Of a stretch of 64,000 bases of DNA, positions 47,501 through 59,976 are shown one piece after another. The DNA lies in assembly GCA_963978905.1 (NCBI GenBank), contig OZ022259.1:6324001-6388000 (forward strand), written 5' to 3'. The stretch's first letter is position 1. Every line of letters starts with the position of its first letter. Source of the DNA: Trichostrongylus colubriformis (lineage: Eukaryota; Nematoda; Chromadorea; Rhabditida; Trichostrongylidae). Below the pieces are notes generated by a model. It had not been told where the DNA came from and made no database searches. It saw nothing but the letters and a program-made list of their open reading frames with translations. The position numbers and the translations under genes are program-made.

Positions 47501-50500
47501 AGACAGAAATAATGCAATTTAATGGCTGGTGAAAAATGCAAAATCATATCACGATCTTCGATCTCATTTTCCAACTCATAAAGTGCAGCTTTCCGAAGTA
47601 TGGAGACAACATTTCATCATCGGGGATGCTGGTTACGGTATCATCTCGTGAGGGCGGTGAGATTTCGGAACGTCCTCACGGGATGGATGGGATCAAAACA
47701 CGGGATCATTTGAGGACATCGATGTTTTCGATCAACGAGTTCACTCCCACCCACCCTACCCAACCAGTTTTCAGGGCCTGTGAGGGAAGGAGCGAACGAT
47801 TTTCACCAAATCACTTTTGAATACTTTGCCACACACCGGAAAAGCAATCGAGTCTTCGTTAACTCTCTTAGAACAAATGTTACTTTCACAGCCTATTCGC
47901 ATGCAAGCCAAAAGTTCGTGCTGTGGTGTGGAGCAGAGAAGCTCAAGATATACCTGTACCTGAGGCTCGAAACCTTTTCTTAGCGCGTTGTATTCCAAAC
48001 AGCTAACAAATATCTTTGCCAGTAATTGCAGATGCTACGGATTGGGGAAACAGCAGTGCGCAGATAGAGAAATTGAAAAGTCTTCATTAGAAAAAGCGGT
48101 CAGGAGCAGGCTACCAGTTAGTCATAGAGCCAAGATCACCGTGGAGGACTACAACAAAGATGTCCATCTTGGTGCGGTATCGAAGGATCCGAAACATTCC
48201 ACAGCTGCGCTAGTCATTCTGCTTTTTCAGGATTGCTTAGCTTCACTGAAGCGCAAATTTTGAAGAAGGGGACTTCGCATTTACCGACAATACTCGACAT
48301 CCATCAGGAAATCCAAGGCGCACCAGCAGAAGCGTGGGGTTGTGGCGTCTTTCAGGTTGGGTTCCACTTCAGAGGAGCATAAGGTGTTGGACAAGCATAT
48401 GCGACTCGCGTTGCTCATCAATAGTAATCATCATTTTGTACATCAGTCTATCATACTGTCATTGAGCTACTGCGCCTACTATCTCCAAAAGATTGCAGCA
48501 GCTTTTTCTTATCGAAGGCGTTATCAGAAAAGCTATACCACTCATATTTCAAGAGGGGAGCAGCGTCTTCGGCCTTAGATCAGGGATCGGATAGTGCTCA
48601 GGTCATGAAGATGGGTGTATGGAATTCCCTTAAAACCTTTCGGGCCTACATTCGTTTTACCGTGGTCAATCCTAACCTTATTTAGTAGAAATATTCACTA
48701 TCACACATTGTGCGCATCATAATTCCTGTATTGAGATACATACCTGTTGTCATTTGATACGCACATATATATAATTGCATATGCATTGAAATTGTATCAC
48801 ACTACTACCTCAAGGTATTATTACCGTTGTCACTATACTGATTACTCACGTTATACATGTAATTGATTATGTATAATAGATAGATATGTTATATTTTATT
48901 ATTTTATGTATGTGTATTATATTACTATTATTATATTATTATCGTTTTTATATTATTTATTTATATTGTGTTCGATAGATATATTATGTAATAGATATGA
49001 TACTGGGATACAATGTAATATAATAATATGACATCATTATATGACATTGCTCTTTACCCGACTGACGGTAACCTTCCTCGGTCTCTTGCTTTTAACGAAC
49101 TCACATTGCGCTCTGTTGCAAGCATTCGACTCCAGAATATTGAATACAGTAGTGGTTCGGTCTGGTCATTGGTGATTGCTATGAGAAATGGATGTGACAG
49201 AACTACCTGAATGCGATCATTAAGTGAGGTAAAAACTTTTCTTTCATATTCTTCTTCAGTTAAATATTTATTACTGAGGTCTCGTGCGACGAGGTGACGG
49301 TAGAGAGAGTGACAATACAGCACTTTTTATGCGGTGGCACCTGAATCGTATCTCGGTCTAGGAAAGTTCATTGATGCAGAAAGAAAATGGATTTTGAATT
49401 CGAAAGATGCATGGGAGATCGCAAGATAGATTTTTGAAGGATCGCTGTAGCCATGTGCAACCCAGTCAATGCCCTATGAATTTTTTATTCAGTCCAGTAA
49501 TTCAACAAAGATGTTGGTATAGCAGACTTGTGTAAAGTCAGCCAATTAGCCGTTTGTTGTGTTAACCCCTTTCCTAGTGCATCGGATAGTGGCTCCATGA
49601 TCGGCTTGTCAGACAATTTGCACTTTTCGATCGTTACTAGAAGTCTAGCTGATAAAAAATAGAAAAAGTTATGATAACAGTTCAATCGACGTTACTTATC
49701 AAAAACGATCTATCGGCCCATTTTTGATGACTCTCTTGCACTTATGAAGCACTATCTGGTTGCAATGAGAAACCAGTCCGCAGAAGTCAATCCGGCAAAA
49801 GCCATGGGAGCCATTGTGCTGAAGCGAGTGTGTTGGTGAGGAAGAAGGCAGAACACCTGTTAGAGCAGGGCCACGCGTCGGTCAAAAAATATGACGAGAG
49901 AGGTCTTGCTTCACTCGTGCCTTGAATAGGATCGGTAGAACTTTAGAAGAAGGACAGCCATGCGAGCAAGCAAGGTTTCGGAGAGGATCCAGTACAATCG
50001 ATCACATCCTCACGGTCACTAGACTCATCGAAGTGTCGCGAGAGTACATGCCGTTATGTCTCACATTCATCGATTTGAAGAAAGCCTTCGACTCCGTTGA
50101 GACAGAAGCGGTTATCAAAGCCCTGGGAAACCAGGGTGTGCCTACTCAGTATATAATAGTACTTGAGCTCTACAGTAACTTCACGACCAGGCTCTCGCCA
50201 TTCTACAAGGAAGTCATCATCGACGTGAAGGGAGGGGTTCGACAAGGCGACACCATCTTGCCTAATCTTTTCAGCGCTGCTCTTGAGAACGTCATGCGTC
50301 AACTGGAATGGGAAGGAATGGGAGTGAAGGTCGACGGCCGGCATTTACACCACCCCCGCTTCGCTGACGACGTTGTGCTTATAACACCGACAATTCAGCA
50401 AGCGAAACGGATGCTAGCCGATTTCGACTGCGAGTGTGGAAAGATCGGTCTGCAGCTGAACCTGACGAAGACGATGTTCATGAGAAACGGATTGGTACCT

Positions 50501-53500
50501 GATGCCCCATTCACGCTCAACGGAACGAAATCACCGAATGTTTCAGCTATGTGTACCTATGGCGGGAAGTCAATATGATGAACGACTTAGCACCAGAGCT
50601 GAGCAGGAAGAAAAGAGCGGCTCGGGAGCCTTCAAGACCATCAAGGGAGTAGTGAAGAAGACGAAGAACATCCGGCTCCGCGCCCATCTCTTCGATTCCG
50701 CTGCCCTTCCTGCCCTAGCATACGCCTCAGAGACTTGGACTTTACGTAAGCAGGAGGAGCATGCGGTCGGCGTCATCCAATGCGCCATCGAGAGGACGAT
50801 GCTCGGAGTATCCCGAGACACGCAAGTGCAGAGGGGAATCCGGAGTTCCGAACTCAGTCGTCGATCAAAGATCAGGGACGCCGTCGTATTTGCCAAGGTA
50901 TCGAAGATTAGATGGGCCGGACACGTCATGCGATATCGCGATGACCGTTGGACCAGAGCGGTTACCGCCTGGATTCCTCGGGACGTCAAACGAACACCTG
51001 GACGACCGCCGGTCCGATGGTCAGACTTCTTCACGAAAGCTCTGCGCGAAGGGACGAGACGCTACGTGTCCCCGGAGCCAGAAACATTCACTGGACTGCT
51101 TTGGCTCGCGACAGGGACGAATGGAGACGTTGCTGGCGCCCGCTCGAGGCTCTCGATGAGCAACGGGACGACAGGCGATACAGGTGACAGACAACTGAAA
51201 TTTGAACAAGCATACAACCCTCACCTTCCAAGCCAAACCCATCACCCCCCACCCAGCCATGGGTCTTTGGACCCTTGCCCGACCCTGACGGGCGTAAGAG
51301 CTTCCGGAACGTTCGAACCCGAGACTTCATTTAAAAAAAAACGTCAAAATTCGTTTGTACTTCTCTGTTATGCCAACGAGGTTGTTAGGTGGAATATTTA
51401 TTTGAGGCCTAACGTTTCGACCAGATCGTTTTCCTCAAAGGCCAGTCCACCACCACGAGAGTGGGACACCGCCACTCCGTGTCAGTTGTCGTCAGTGAAT
51501 AAATCAGTTGAACATGAACAGTTGAACATTAAAACTCATTTACAGATATCTAAGTTTTGCCAATTCCTGGATTCAAGTTTCATAATGCACGTACATGATT
51601 GACGATGAGCTTGTTATCTATGTTGATAGCAACTTCGACTTGGATTGCGTACCTCGTAGCCAGTTGACGACGATCCACCATCGAGTTCAAAGCCACACCC
51701 TAAAATTCCTGTTTCTCATAGGTGCCCAATTTCATGTTAGTTTTTGAAAGTTGGGTATCGTTGTGTAGACTATTGCTTACAATTCCTCCGGAAGGCGTTG
51801 CCAGTGATGCACCCATGTCAAGTTTTGGTTTTTTGGTTGGTCAACTTTTCAGATAATAATTTTTTCTGGTTTTGGTGGAGTTTCATCCACCGCCGATCAG
51901 TGTTCGTAAATGGTTTGTCAAAAGGAGGGGACGGAAGAAACCATCAATAAGGACTAGGTAATGAATTGGGCCATAAATGGGACCGATTAGCTTATAGCGT
52001 CGGTGTGTCCAACAACTCTGCGCGCTGCAATGTATTCAAACCACTTACAAACGTTGATCCTAACTAAAAATGAATATGCCTAATATGGATGTTGTGGCGT
52101 GTGTACCCTTATGTCAGGACTTCGCACGAAGACGAGCGGCGTGCGAGCTATGCGTTGGGTTTTTTTGCAGTTGGGCTTGGAACGATTACACGGTAATGCT
52201 AGGGGCGCGATGCGCGGTTGACTTGTAATTGCTTCGGGACTCATAACATGGCGCCTTTAACTCGTCCGCTTTATTTCGCTTGCGACATACCGCAGCGCGA
52301 AATCCTGACATAAGGGTACACACCCGATGTTGTGACACAAAATAAGCAAAAACATTCTTACCATTTCTGGAAATGTAGCACAAAGAACGCGATTGTCGTA
52401 TTTGAATGGAGTGGTTTTAGCGTCTCGTTCACCCATGCGCTCTACCAGAATACGGTTAATATTACCCGAAGCAGCCTTAATATACTCATTGTCATCAACA
52501 AATGGAAGAACTTTCCGCAGAAGTCGAAGGTACCATTCCCACTTGACTAGCTATCAATTTTCCATCGCTGATTGTTGCCCCGTTCTGCTCCAAGTTCTTG
52601 GTAGCTGATGTACCTTCTCGTTGGGTGAGGATCATACGTCCTGCCGCCTGCCTGTTAAAGTTATTGATTAATCGAACAATACTACCACTACTGGAATTAA
52701 TGATTGCGTACAGATATTTTACACTGCAACACTCTATCCCATTCTATCAGCTATATTTTTCAAAACCATTGAAAGTAGTTAGTAGTAAAAACACTAGTAG
52801 ACAGAAATCGAGCAACCTCGGTGCGCTGCCATCATGCGACAGTTTTACTAGCGATGCGCGGAAGAACGCCTCGACCGTTTTTGGTTGAGGAATGATTGCA
52901 CCTTCAGTATCTTGCGTGATGGCGCAAACCCTAAAAGATTCATTAAATGAGTCCCAAGCATTATATTTGATTTCGTGCAAATTTTTGTCCGAGTGCAAGC
53001 TCCACGTTTATGGGAGGATGGGAAGAGGAGTGTATAGGTTGGGACACACGAATTTTGACCCCGGCCCTGTGGCAGCCTGCGGCCTTTGACCCTGTGTCAA
53101 AGGTTATTCAGACATTTTGTTCATGTGAATCCTATCCTCCGTCCTCCAGTCCACTCCGCTTATTCATGATTGGGTGGTGATACAGTGACATAATGCTTAA
53201 AATGGGCCGCAGACTGTTACAGTGTCGCAGGCCGAGGTCAAAATTGTCTTAGCCGTCACCCACGGACGAGCTGCATCGTTATTGGTGGGAGAGAGTACTG
53301 GAAGCTTCTCGGACCACCTGTTTGTAGGTAAGAGTCAGGCGAAAAAACTCGCCAGCTCTCTCATATCAATGACCATGCGGGGTCTCCACCGGTTTCAAGA
53401 CTCATACCGTGGAACATTTTGGGAAATGCAATTCCCCTTTTTGCAACCTAAAGCAAGGTCCTCATGGAGGTGTCGCTACCAGTGCTTTACCCTGACCCCA

Positions 53501-56500
53501 ACCCCTCTTTCCAGAGAACACGAAGTGTACCTCCATAGGGAGACGTAATGAATTATCCATGTGCATGCCAATACTTTACATTGGGTGTGTGCAGATATGA
53601 CAGCGAATCGCGTGGCCGCCCGCAGCGAGCGGCGCGGCAGGTGCGAGTACCAGTGGCAGGGCATGCCAGCCTTAAAGCGAGGCAGCGTTGCATGGGTGGA
53701 AGCGCAGAAGTGAAGCAGCCACGCTCTGTCGGGCTACCAAGAGCAATCGATTCGCAAGTCGCACTGGCGGCGCCACGAGTTAAACGCGGCGAAGCGATTC
53801 GCTGTCATATCTGCACACACCCCTATACATTGCATGACTGAGAAGAGAAATGGAGAATACTTCATCCTTCTTTGTGAGATGAGAAAAAAGATTGTAAGAG
53901 CGGTTCACTGTAGCCGATTATGCATCAAAACCCCGATTATGCATCAAAACCCCGATGATGATGAGAGAGGGATAAACTGAATACATGACGAACAAGGGAG
54001 GTAATCTTGATCGCTAGATGTTCTCATCTATGTAGATGTGAGCACTGCAACCTTACAATCCAAAGATGGAAGTTACACTTCCAAATATGAAAAAGTGTTC
54101 AAGGATTACATGTATTTCATCGCGATCAACCTACTTGACTCGCATAGTTGGATGACTTGTACGACACTTGACGACACTACGAGCACGATGTATAAGCGGT
54201 GCCATATCGATTTCTACAGGTTCGGATGCTCCCTCGATAATTTTTGGCCACTCGATTATTATTGATCTGAAGACTGGTGAATCGGCATAGGGCTACATAT
54301 TTTAGTGGTTTTCAGCAAGGTCAAACAATGCTCACAATAAGGCAGTCTTTCATCCACCAATTGTATAATAGATAGTAGTAGGAAATACTAACTCTTGAAT
54401 GACCTGTTCGATTAATGCCAGTTGCGCCGTATGGTCCTCTGGTGCCATCGGAGCGTAGGAAAGACGGCGATAGAAGTTCGAAAACCTGAAGCTTCTCGGT
54501 TGATTTAATCGACATGTTTGGAACAGTCGAAATGTGTGGGTGAACTTAAAGGCACATCCCATACTTGCTAAGGGACGGGGGTCAACTTGTTCGTTACGTT
54601 GGTCCCATACTCTGCTGCGTTGCCGACGGCGACCTTTGCGATCGCACCATTTGTATGATGGACCCAATTGTGGTGCAGTCCAACTTTTCTTTTTCTTTTC
54701 GTTCTCTTTCTTTCTTTTACTACCATTCTTATCTTCAGTAATAGCAATTATGAAACAAATTCTATAAAATTAGGGGTCACGATAGTGTGCCACTGTTATG
54801 AACAGAGCGCGAGACCAACAGCCGTGTGTGATCAAAACGTCTCTGCGCACCTTGGTTTCCTCCTGCGAAAGGAGAGGGCTGGGCAGAAGTTAACTAACGA
54901 GGCTCAAACCTGACAACAATCAGTGCACCTTCACCTCTAAAGATTAATTGAAGAGTGAGATAAAAAGCGCAGCACAGATGGACAATCTGGACAATTACTA
55001 GCTATCTCTGATTCGTTTGAGGAAGTACAAATCCAAAGAAGTAGATTACTGTAAACGATTCTCTCATATTTGAGGCTCTCGCTGGTTTCCCATTCAACAA
55101 AATCCTCAGTTTTGGAGAATGTGCAATTGTGCAGGGACCAGAGAAGGGGTAAAAGGATCTACGGAAAGTAAGCGGAATGACGCGAAAGCAGTAACTCTAC
55201 GGTTATACCATCTAGTGGGACAATTACAGCGTTTTCAGGCCGAAATTCGAAAGCCTCACCACCATCCTTGGCCACTGAGAGGGGCAATTTCGACCTACGG
55301 TATGGGTAATGGTGGTCTGCACTTCGTCACTTTGCACACCCGACGCTTTACTCGTAGGTCGAGTGTGAATTCGTTGGTTTTTTTATTACAATCACACTTT
55401 TTCTTACTATTTCGCTTATTCTTTCCTTCATTGTTTCACTTGTTTATTGCTGTGTGCTGTTTCACAAGTTTTCGCGCGGCCGCCCGCGGCGAACGGTGCG
55501 GCTAATGCGAGTTGTTTGTAGTTTTATCCGTTGAAACAGTAACAACCACAACATACAGAGACTTTCAAAGATTACAGCCTACAATCTTTGAAGATCCCTC
55601 ACGATTTCAGCCACTGCATACTGAGCGGAATTCCAACCGACAGGCGCAGGTCGTGCTGACGGCGCCGCAAAACGAAAATTCGACCAATCGATCCCCATCC
55701 CTCTACGCGTTATCAAATGGCAGTGGTGCTGGGCCGCATGAAGCATGCAGTTCGAGAAAGCCCTTTAAAATCGCAATAGTCCTCCGCCGCGTTTCTCAAG
55801 GTGATTTTCAGTGCACATCTTTTCTAACTTCAAATGCTCATTTACAAAGTTGAGTGCTCCATAATTCGCTTTCCTTCCATGCCCCCCCCCTCCCTGCCGC
55901 GGTGCCTTCAACAAGTGAATCATTGATGGCGTAAGGCGCAATTCCGGTCCTTCCCCCCCCCCTCATCGTGCCAGCTGCCTTTGAGTTGTATCGCAGTCCT
56001 CGATCAAGTAGGTTTACCCACTCTGGAATCAGCGGATTATCCTCCGTTTTCAACGGATCGATCAACAATGAGCAACGTCGCTGTCGTGCCAGAAACTCTT
56101 TCTTCCTCGAGAGCAAGTTGTTGAATTCTTGTTTCATCGAGAACATTGTGCAAGGTCGTTTGGCCTTAATAGAATTCAATAGGATTCGTGAATATTTCAT
56201 AGCCTAATCGAGTTCTTTAACAGTACATGGTACAAGGACCCCACATATTTCAAAAAATAAAATATAATTCCAAATAAGTAGTGTTCGGTAGCGAATGATA
56301 GGGAATAAAGTCTGAGGTAAGGTGTTTTATCCGGATGTAGGAGCTCAAACACGAAAAAGATAACCACAAATCCGGCTCCAGTCCTTTCAGATGTTTGTCG
56401 GACGACTTTTAAGATGTAAACTCGTTCGAAAAGAGGAGTGGCAACGTCATAAAAACCTTAATGTCACGTCAAAGCAAGTCTAGGCGAATTCACATATTTT

Positions 56501-56634
56501 TCAGCATACCTCATAGAGTTCGTTGGTGCTGGCTTTCCTTTTTGCATGTATTGATGGCGATAACATCGCTGAAACTTATAGGTTGAGGTATCACAAGTAC
56601 TTGAGATGCATAGAATGCGTTCCACTATCACAAC
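41517..56634 (-). CDS. Large conserved-looking gene, 20 exons, family not recognised
   Basis: Exons in coding order: 56510-56634, 56022-56105, 54393-54485, 52817-52930, 52614-52651, 52362-52546, 51653-51699, 49567-49644, 49207-49273, 46975-47126, 46755-46920, 46027-46232, 45826-45945, 45233-45403, 44996-45165, 43429-43496, 43056-43186, 42914-42966, 42171-42327, 41517-41625. All introns have GT/AG. Phases agree at every junction and give at least about 777 codons without a stop. The first two exons are the least certain. The text is helical and hydrophilic (for example [60 protein letters not shown]), with [20 protein letters not shown] in the middle and an acidic tail ([12 protein letters not shown]...[15 protein letters not shown]). 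I do not recognise a domain; an alpha-solenoid or scaffold protein is possible. The start lies upstream of 56634. Introns host RTE, Penelope and MITE copies. Confidence 0.78.
42525..42682. repeat. GAATCGCG-rich palindromic repeat
   Basis: Diverged inverted ends (ATCGTTCAGACTTCGCGATT, and inverted ATGTTCAGGAATCGCGATT) enclose repeated CGCGATTC/GAATCGCG words. It lies in the intron 42328-42913 of the large minus-strand gene. It resembles the GCGTTCA-ended short elements at 19806 and 21549. Confidence 0.5.
44437..44515 (+). mobile_element. Solo 3' end of a Penelope-like element
   Basis: TTTAGGCCTTTGAAAACGACG, then GATCGAAACC and AATAAATATTCCACC...AACCTCGTTG, match the tail of the 40036-40745 copy. 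Just upstream, TATAAAAGGAGTCACC (44248) with GC-rich flanks may be an element promoter. It sits in intron 43497-44995 of the large gene. Confidence 0.65.
48720..49030. repeat. AT-rich low-complexity tract
   Basis: This is dense TATTAT/ATAGATAT text with partial TAGATAGATAT and ATTATTATATTATTAT runs. It lies in the intron 47127-49206 of the large minus-strand gene. There is no hidden frame or hairpin of note. Confidence 0.7.
49910..51341 (+). mobile_element. RTE-type LINE, 5'-truncated, frameshifted reverse transcriptase
   Basis: A frame from about 49918 carries RT motifs: [36 protein letters not shown] (motif A), [26 protein letters not shown] (FADD catalytic box) and [11 protein letters not shown]. 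Near 50560 the frame breaks; the rest continues in another frame: [51 protein letters not shown]. Then follow a short 3' region and an A-run at 51333-51341. The apurinic endonuclease part is missing. The type is that of abundant hookworm RTE elements. It is inserted, antisense, in intron 49645-51652 of the large gene. Confidence 0.92.
51372..51500 (-). mobile_element. Solo Penelope-like end, next to the RTE tail
   Basis: Read on the minus strand it ends with TTTGAGGAAAACGATCTGGT, CGAAACGTTAGGCCTCAAAT and CCACCTAACAACCTCGTTGG, the same tail as at 40668-40745. GACGACAACTGACACGGAGT also matches text just upstream of that copy. It starts 30 bp after the RTE A-run, so the two inserted close together in one intron. 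Confidence 0.8.
52104..52318. mobile_element. MITE family B, copy 2
   Basis: TACCCTTATGTCAGGACTTC and the inverted TACCCTTATGTCAGGATTTC are the ends. The pairing extends outward (GTG/CAC), so the true ends may be GTGTGTACCC. The interior is shared with 30935-31167. It lies wholly in intron 51700-52361 of the large gene. Confidence 0.85.
53583..53822. mobile_element. MITE family A, copy 2
   Basis: It has GGGTGTGTGCAGATATGACA ends inverted at both sides and is 240 bp. The flanking 9-mers are CTTTACATT (53574-53582) and CTATACATT (53823-53831), one mismatch apart. The interior GC-rich region is shared with copies 1 and 3. It sits in intron 52931-54392 of the large gene. Confidence 0.92.
55360..55697. 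mobile_element. Degenerate family A-like element
   Basis: GC-rich inner arms (CGCGCGGCCGCCCGCGGCGA near 55475 and GTGCTGACGGCGCCGCAAAA near 55655) and an AATTCGACCAATCGAT right end resemble the copy at 57554. The ends are too diverged to define a duplication. Confidence 0.35.
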
Positions 56635-57553
56635 CTACTAAATAAAACGGAATTAAGGCATACAAATGAGGAAATTTGGTACACTTCTTCTCTTTCTCAA
56701 ACGTAAAGTCTACAGTACAGGAAGTGTGGTTGACCGCAGCTCTCGATTTTTCTAGCATAGACTGAGGCTCCCAAAGCCTACCGACGACGTCCCAGCTACC
56801 GTCAAGGGGGGTTTGTCTTGAACGAATAAATACTAAAGAAGAAAGTTAAACTAGACACGAATCTCGTGTATACTTATGGGCCACCTACCCTACCCACACC
56901 ATCGATGATTGTGGAGGCTGTGACTTCCTTGCTTCCGCTTAAACAAAATTGCGCGATCGTATCAGTGTGAAAAGGTCACACTCTCAACCCGCTCTCTTCC
57001 TTCAGGAGCTACTAGTACTACAAAGTAAGGTAGATTACTTGGGTGAGTGAAGCCAGTTGACGGCTTGGGTAGACTGCTTGACCAATTTCGGTCAGTCTCG
57101 TGCATATACCTTCTCTGGAGCTCCAGGATGGCATTTCAGATGAGTTAAGTACTGTTTTCTGTTAACAGTGTTAATAGATAATCGGAAATATTCTGAAAAG
57201 ATGATGAAGGGGCGTGGAGTGACCAAAAGTGTGTACAGTGTTCCCTTTTGTGCACATGTGGTATGATCGAACATTTCTTATACTAGCACTGATGATGTGT
57301 GCAGAATATCTAATTGTTCTGCATTCCTTTTGTAAAAAGCAGAAAATGGATTCTGCTAAGGATGGTGAACGGATGGTGGCATATTGCTTACTAGCTTATT
57401 TTTTTCGGTAGCCTCTATCAGGGACACCCGACAAGAGCACTTTATCATTCCATTCAGAAGGGCGTGCAAATTTTTTTCGGACACCATGCTTATTTGGAAA
57501 ATTCAAGTGACATGTCCTTCATGTAAAATCTAAACACACCTCCGTATGGAATT
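56635..57553. other. No gene resolved; should lead toward the 5' end of the large minus gene
   Basis: The large gene needs further 5' exons upstream of 56634. None stands out here: the frames at 57092-57274 and around 57229-57411 are short and lack matching splice sites. Confidence 0.3.
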
Positions 57554-57789
57554 GGGTGTGTGGCGATTAGTCGAATTTTCACATGGCGGCGTTGCACGCG
57601 CATCGCAGTCGTTTGGAATTCCACTCAAGGTGCATTGGACCGCTACTATGAAGGATTTTCAAGGAAGCTTCGAAAGTTAACCTATATTGTGGTTGTTGCT
57701 CTTTTAACAGATAAAGCTGCAAACGACTCGCACTCGCCGCGCCGCTCGCCACGGGAGGTCGCGCCAAAATTTGGCCAATCGTCACACTC
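57554..57789. mobile_element. MITE related to family A, with 9 bp duplication
   Basis: It begins GGGTGTGTGGCGATTAG and its inverted end is GAGTGTGACGATTGG. The flanks are TATGGAATT (57545-57553) and TATGGAATC (57790-57798). It is 236 bp and shares the CGCCGCGCCGCTCGCC inner arm with family A, so it is a sister subfamily. Confidence 0.75.
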
Positions 57790-58437
57790 TATGGAATCGA
57801 GTGTGAGCCATTGAGACAGATTTCGTTGCTGTGTTGAGTCCTAAATTGGTTGAGGTGCCCTAGGCCTTTTGGGCTATTCGTTTTGAGTCCCAACTAATAC
57901 GGGGTCCCTCTCTTGCAATTACTCTTGCGTACACAAACCGACTGCTTTCCTACTGAAAATCATTTTAGAGAATTTGGTGCCACTAGAAAATGACTGCATT
58001 ATTGGAAGAATTTGTGGTGTTTTCCCGAGCAGTTACGTGTACTTGTTCACAAGCAAGCTTTGCGGCCAAAAAAGCACAATAAGGCAAAGATAAGTTCTCC
58101 AAAGACTCCACAGTTTTCGTCCACGCGGATATAGTTACCAGTGAAGGCAGTGAAGCAGGAAGCGGCGGTCTTTTGATCGGCGACGCAGCTGGGGAGCAAA
58201 CCAAAACGCAGGCCAAACTCTGGACTGTGCACTTCCCCGCCAACAACCGTTGATAAAATTTTTCGGCGGAAATTCAAGCAGTTCATCAAAAATTTCGGTT
58301 TCGTGTTTAACAGAAAGATTCCTCGTTCTGTTTTGTCTTTCATGGAGTACTCCATTCAATGAACTATTTCAGAAGGAAATAAAACCGTGGGAGTTTTGGG
58401 CACGATTCTTGAGTGTTGCGGTAAAACGAGAACTATG

Positions 58438-58677
58438 GGGTGTGTGCAGATATGACAGCGAATCGCTTCGCGGCGTTTCATTCGCAGTGCCATCGGTACG
58501 ACTTACGAATCCATTGCTCTTGGGATCTCGGCAGAGCGTGGCTGCGTCACATCTGCGTTTCCACCCATGCCACACTGCTTCGCTTGAAGGCTGCTATGCC
58601 CTGTCACTGGCAGTCGCACCCGCCGCGCCGCTCGCCGCGGGCGGCTACGCGATTCGCTGTGATATCTGCACACGCCC
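58438..58677. mobile_element. MITE family A, copy 3
   Basis: It has GGGTGTGTGCAGATATGACA and inverted GGGCGTGTGCAGATATCACA ends, and is 240 bp. The perfect 9 bp duplication is AGAACTATG (58429-58437 and 58678-58686). The interior is in the opposite orientation to copies 1 and 2. Confidence 0.95.
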
Positions 58678-59280
58678 AGAACTATGATATGCATTTATGT
58701 GTAGTCTTCGCCATCATAGTATGTACACTACATCCTTCTTCTAAGAGTTTACCGAACAGAGATTATATTACCTCCACTTCGTTAGATGATCGCTTCAGAA
58801 AAAAGAGTATGGACAAGACCTGCCCTAGGAAAAGTAGGTTTGAGTGACTTCGCTTCTTGCTTGTGATATCCGATGATCAACAGACCTTAGTAACTCTTCG
58901 CGCCTCTAATTCCCATAAGAAGGGATTTGAGCTAGAGCGATTATGACGAGTTCTCAAAAAGGGGCATGGACTGATTTTTTATATGCCACACATTTTAATA
59001 CCATACCCAAACGTCATACATTTTGGTTCTGTTTTGACCTCTCGAGCGTGCTTTATGCCAACCAAACGACTACAGAGCGACTGAAAGCTTTGTCGACTCA
59101 AGCAAGAGAGAGGAGGAAGATGGCATAAAGAACTCTACCAGAAAACAGGGAAATTGGCTCTCATAGGTCGGATGAAAATGTCCTCTGCAATGTTCTGCAA
59201 CACTGTCAACTGATACATTGAGACTATGTTGGAGTCTTTTCTCAAAACTTAGGAATGCTTGCGAAGCATTACTTTCGACG
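58678..59280. other. No gene supported
   Basis: Only short frames are present. A seven-codon minus segment near 58768-58788 is bounded by CTGAAG and GTAATA and could be a microexon, but nothing connects to it. Confidence 0.3.
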
Positions 59281-59966
59281 TAGGAGGGCATCCATCTCAG
59301 ATTCCCGCACTACCCCTCTTGCAAAATCAGTAGTTACCATGCTTCATATTCATTCTCCTACTCAACCTAATATAAGAACGGAAGTGAAGTCTGCTAGTAT
59401 CTATTAGGGAACTATAGACTTCACCCCTCGAAAGGACATTGCATTTCTTTATTAGCATCGCTTGAGCATCGTCTCGACGAATCGCTTAAGAGTATGTGTT
59501 GCCATATTGGAGCCCCAATCCGGCGAACAGTTGCTCCCAGCGGACTTCTCAGATCATCCACTGTTCGGGGTCCAACTAAATAGAAGCATTATTCGACTCC
59601 GTTTTCCATAAAGGTATTAGTCAGCTGAATCAATAAGAAGGTTATAAGGAAGGCATTTGTGTTCTTCTTGTTGGTTGCAAAAACATCGTGCTGGGCGCAT
59701 GATCATTTAGCATTTACATATTCACTTTCAAAGACCAACGGTTGTGTATCGCTCAGTTCGAGAATACTGTATGTCGAAGCAGCCAGTCCAGACACTGCTA
59801 TGCGGGCGAACAGCTACAGCACTTCACGCGGATAGTTTTTGCAATGGCTCTGGGAGGCAACGGGCACAGATTACTACCAGTACACTGGAGAATGAACATG
59901 AAGCATGGTAACTACTGATTTTGCAAGAGGGGTAGTGCGGAAATCTGAGATGGATGCCCTCCTACT
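59281..59966. mobile_element. Element bounded by about 78 bp terminal inverted repeats
   Basis: The arms 59281-59358 and 59888-59966 are mirrored and about 97 percent identical by eye: TAGGAGGGCATCCATCTCAG outermost, GCAAAATCAGTAGTTACCAT within. Inside the left arm lies a segment (59360-59450: CTCAACCTAATA then GAACGGAAGTGAAGTCTGCT) that recurs at 60046 directly and before 60237 inverted. There is no transposase frame. Confidence 0.6.
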
Positions 59967-59976
59967 TACTTACTTT

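Noticed and set aside
55838..56200. Longer reading frame around 56022-56105 as one large exon
   Set aside because: Two frames are open in this interval and the long one runs into poly-G text; only the 84 bp sub-segment fits the phases of the neighbouring exons, so only that was kept.
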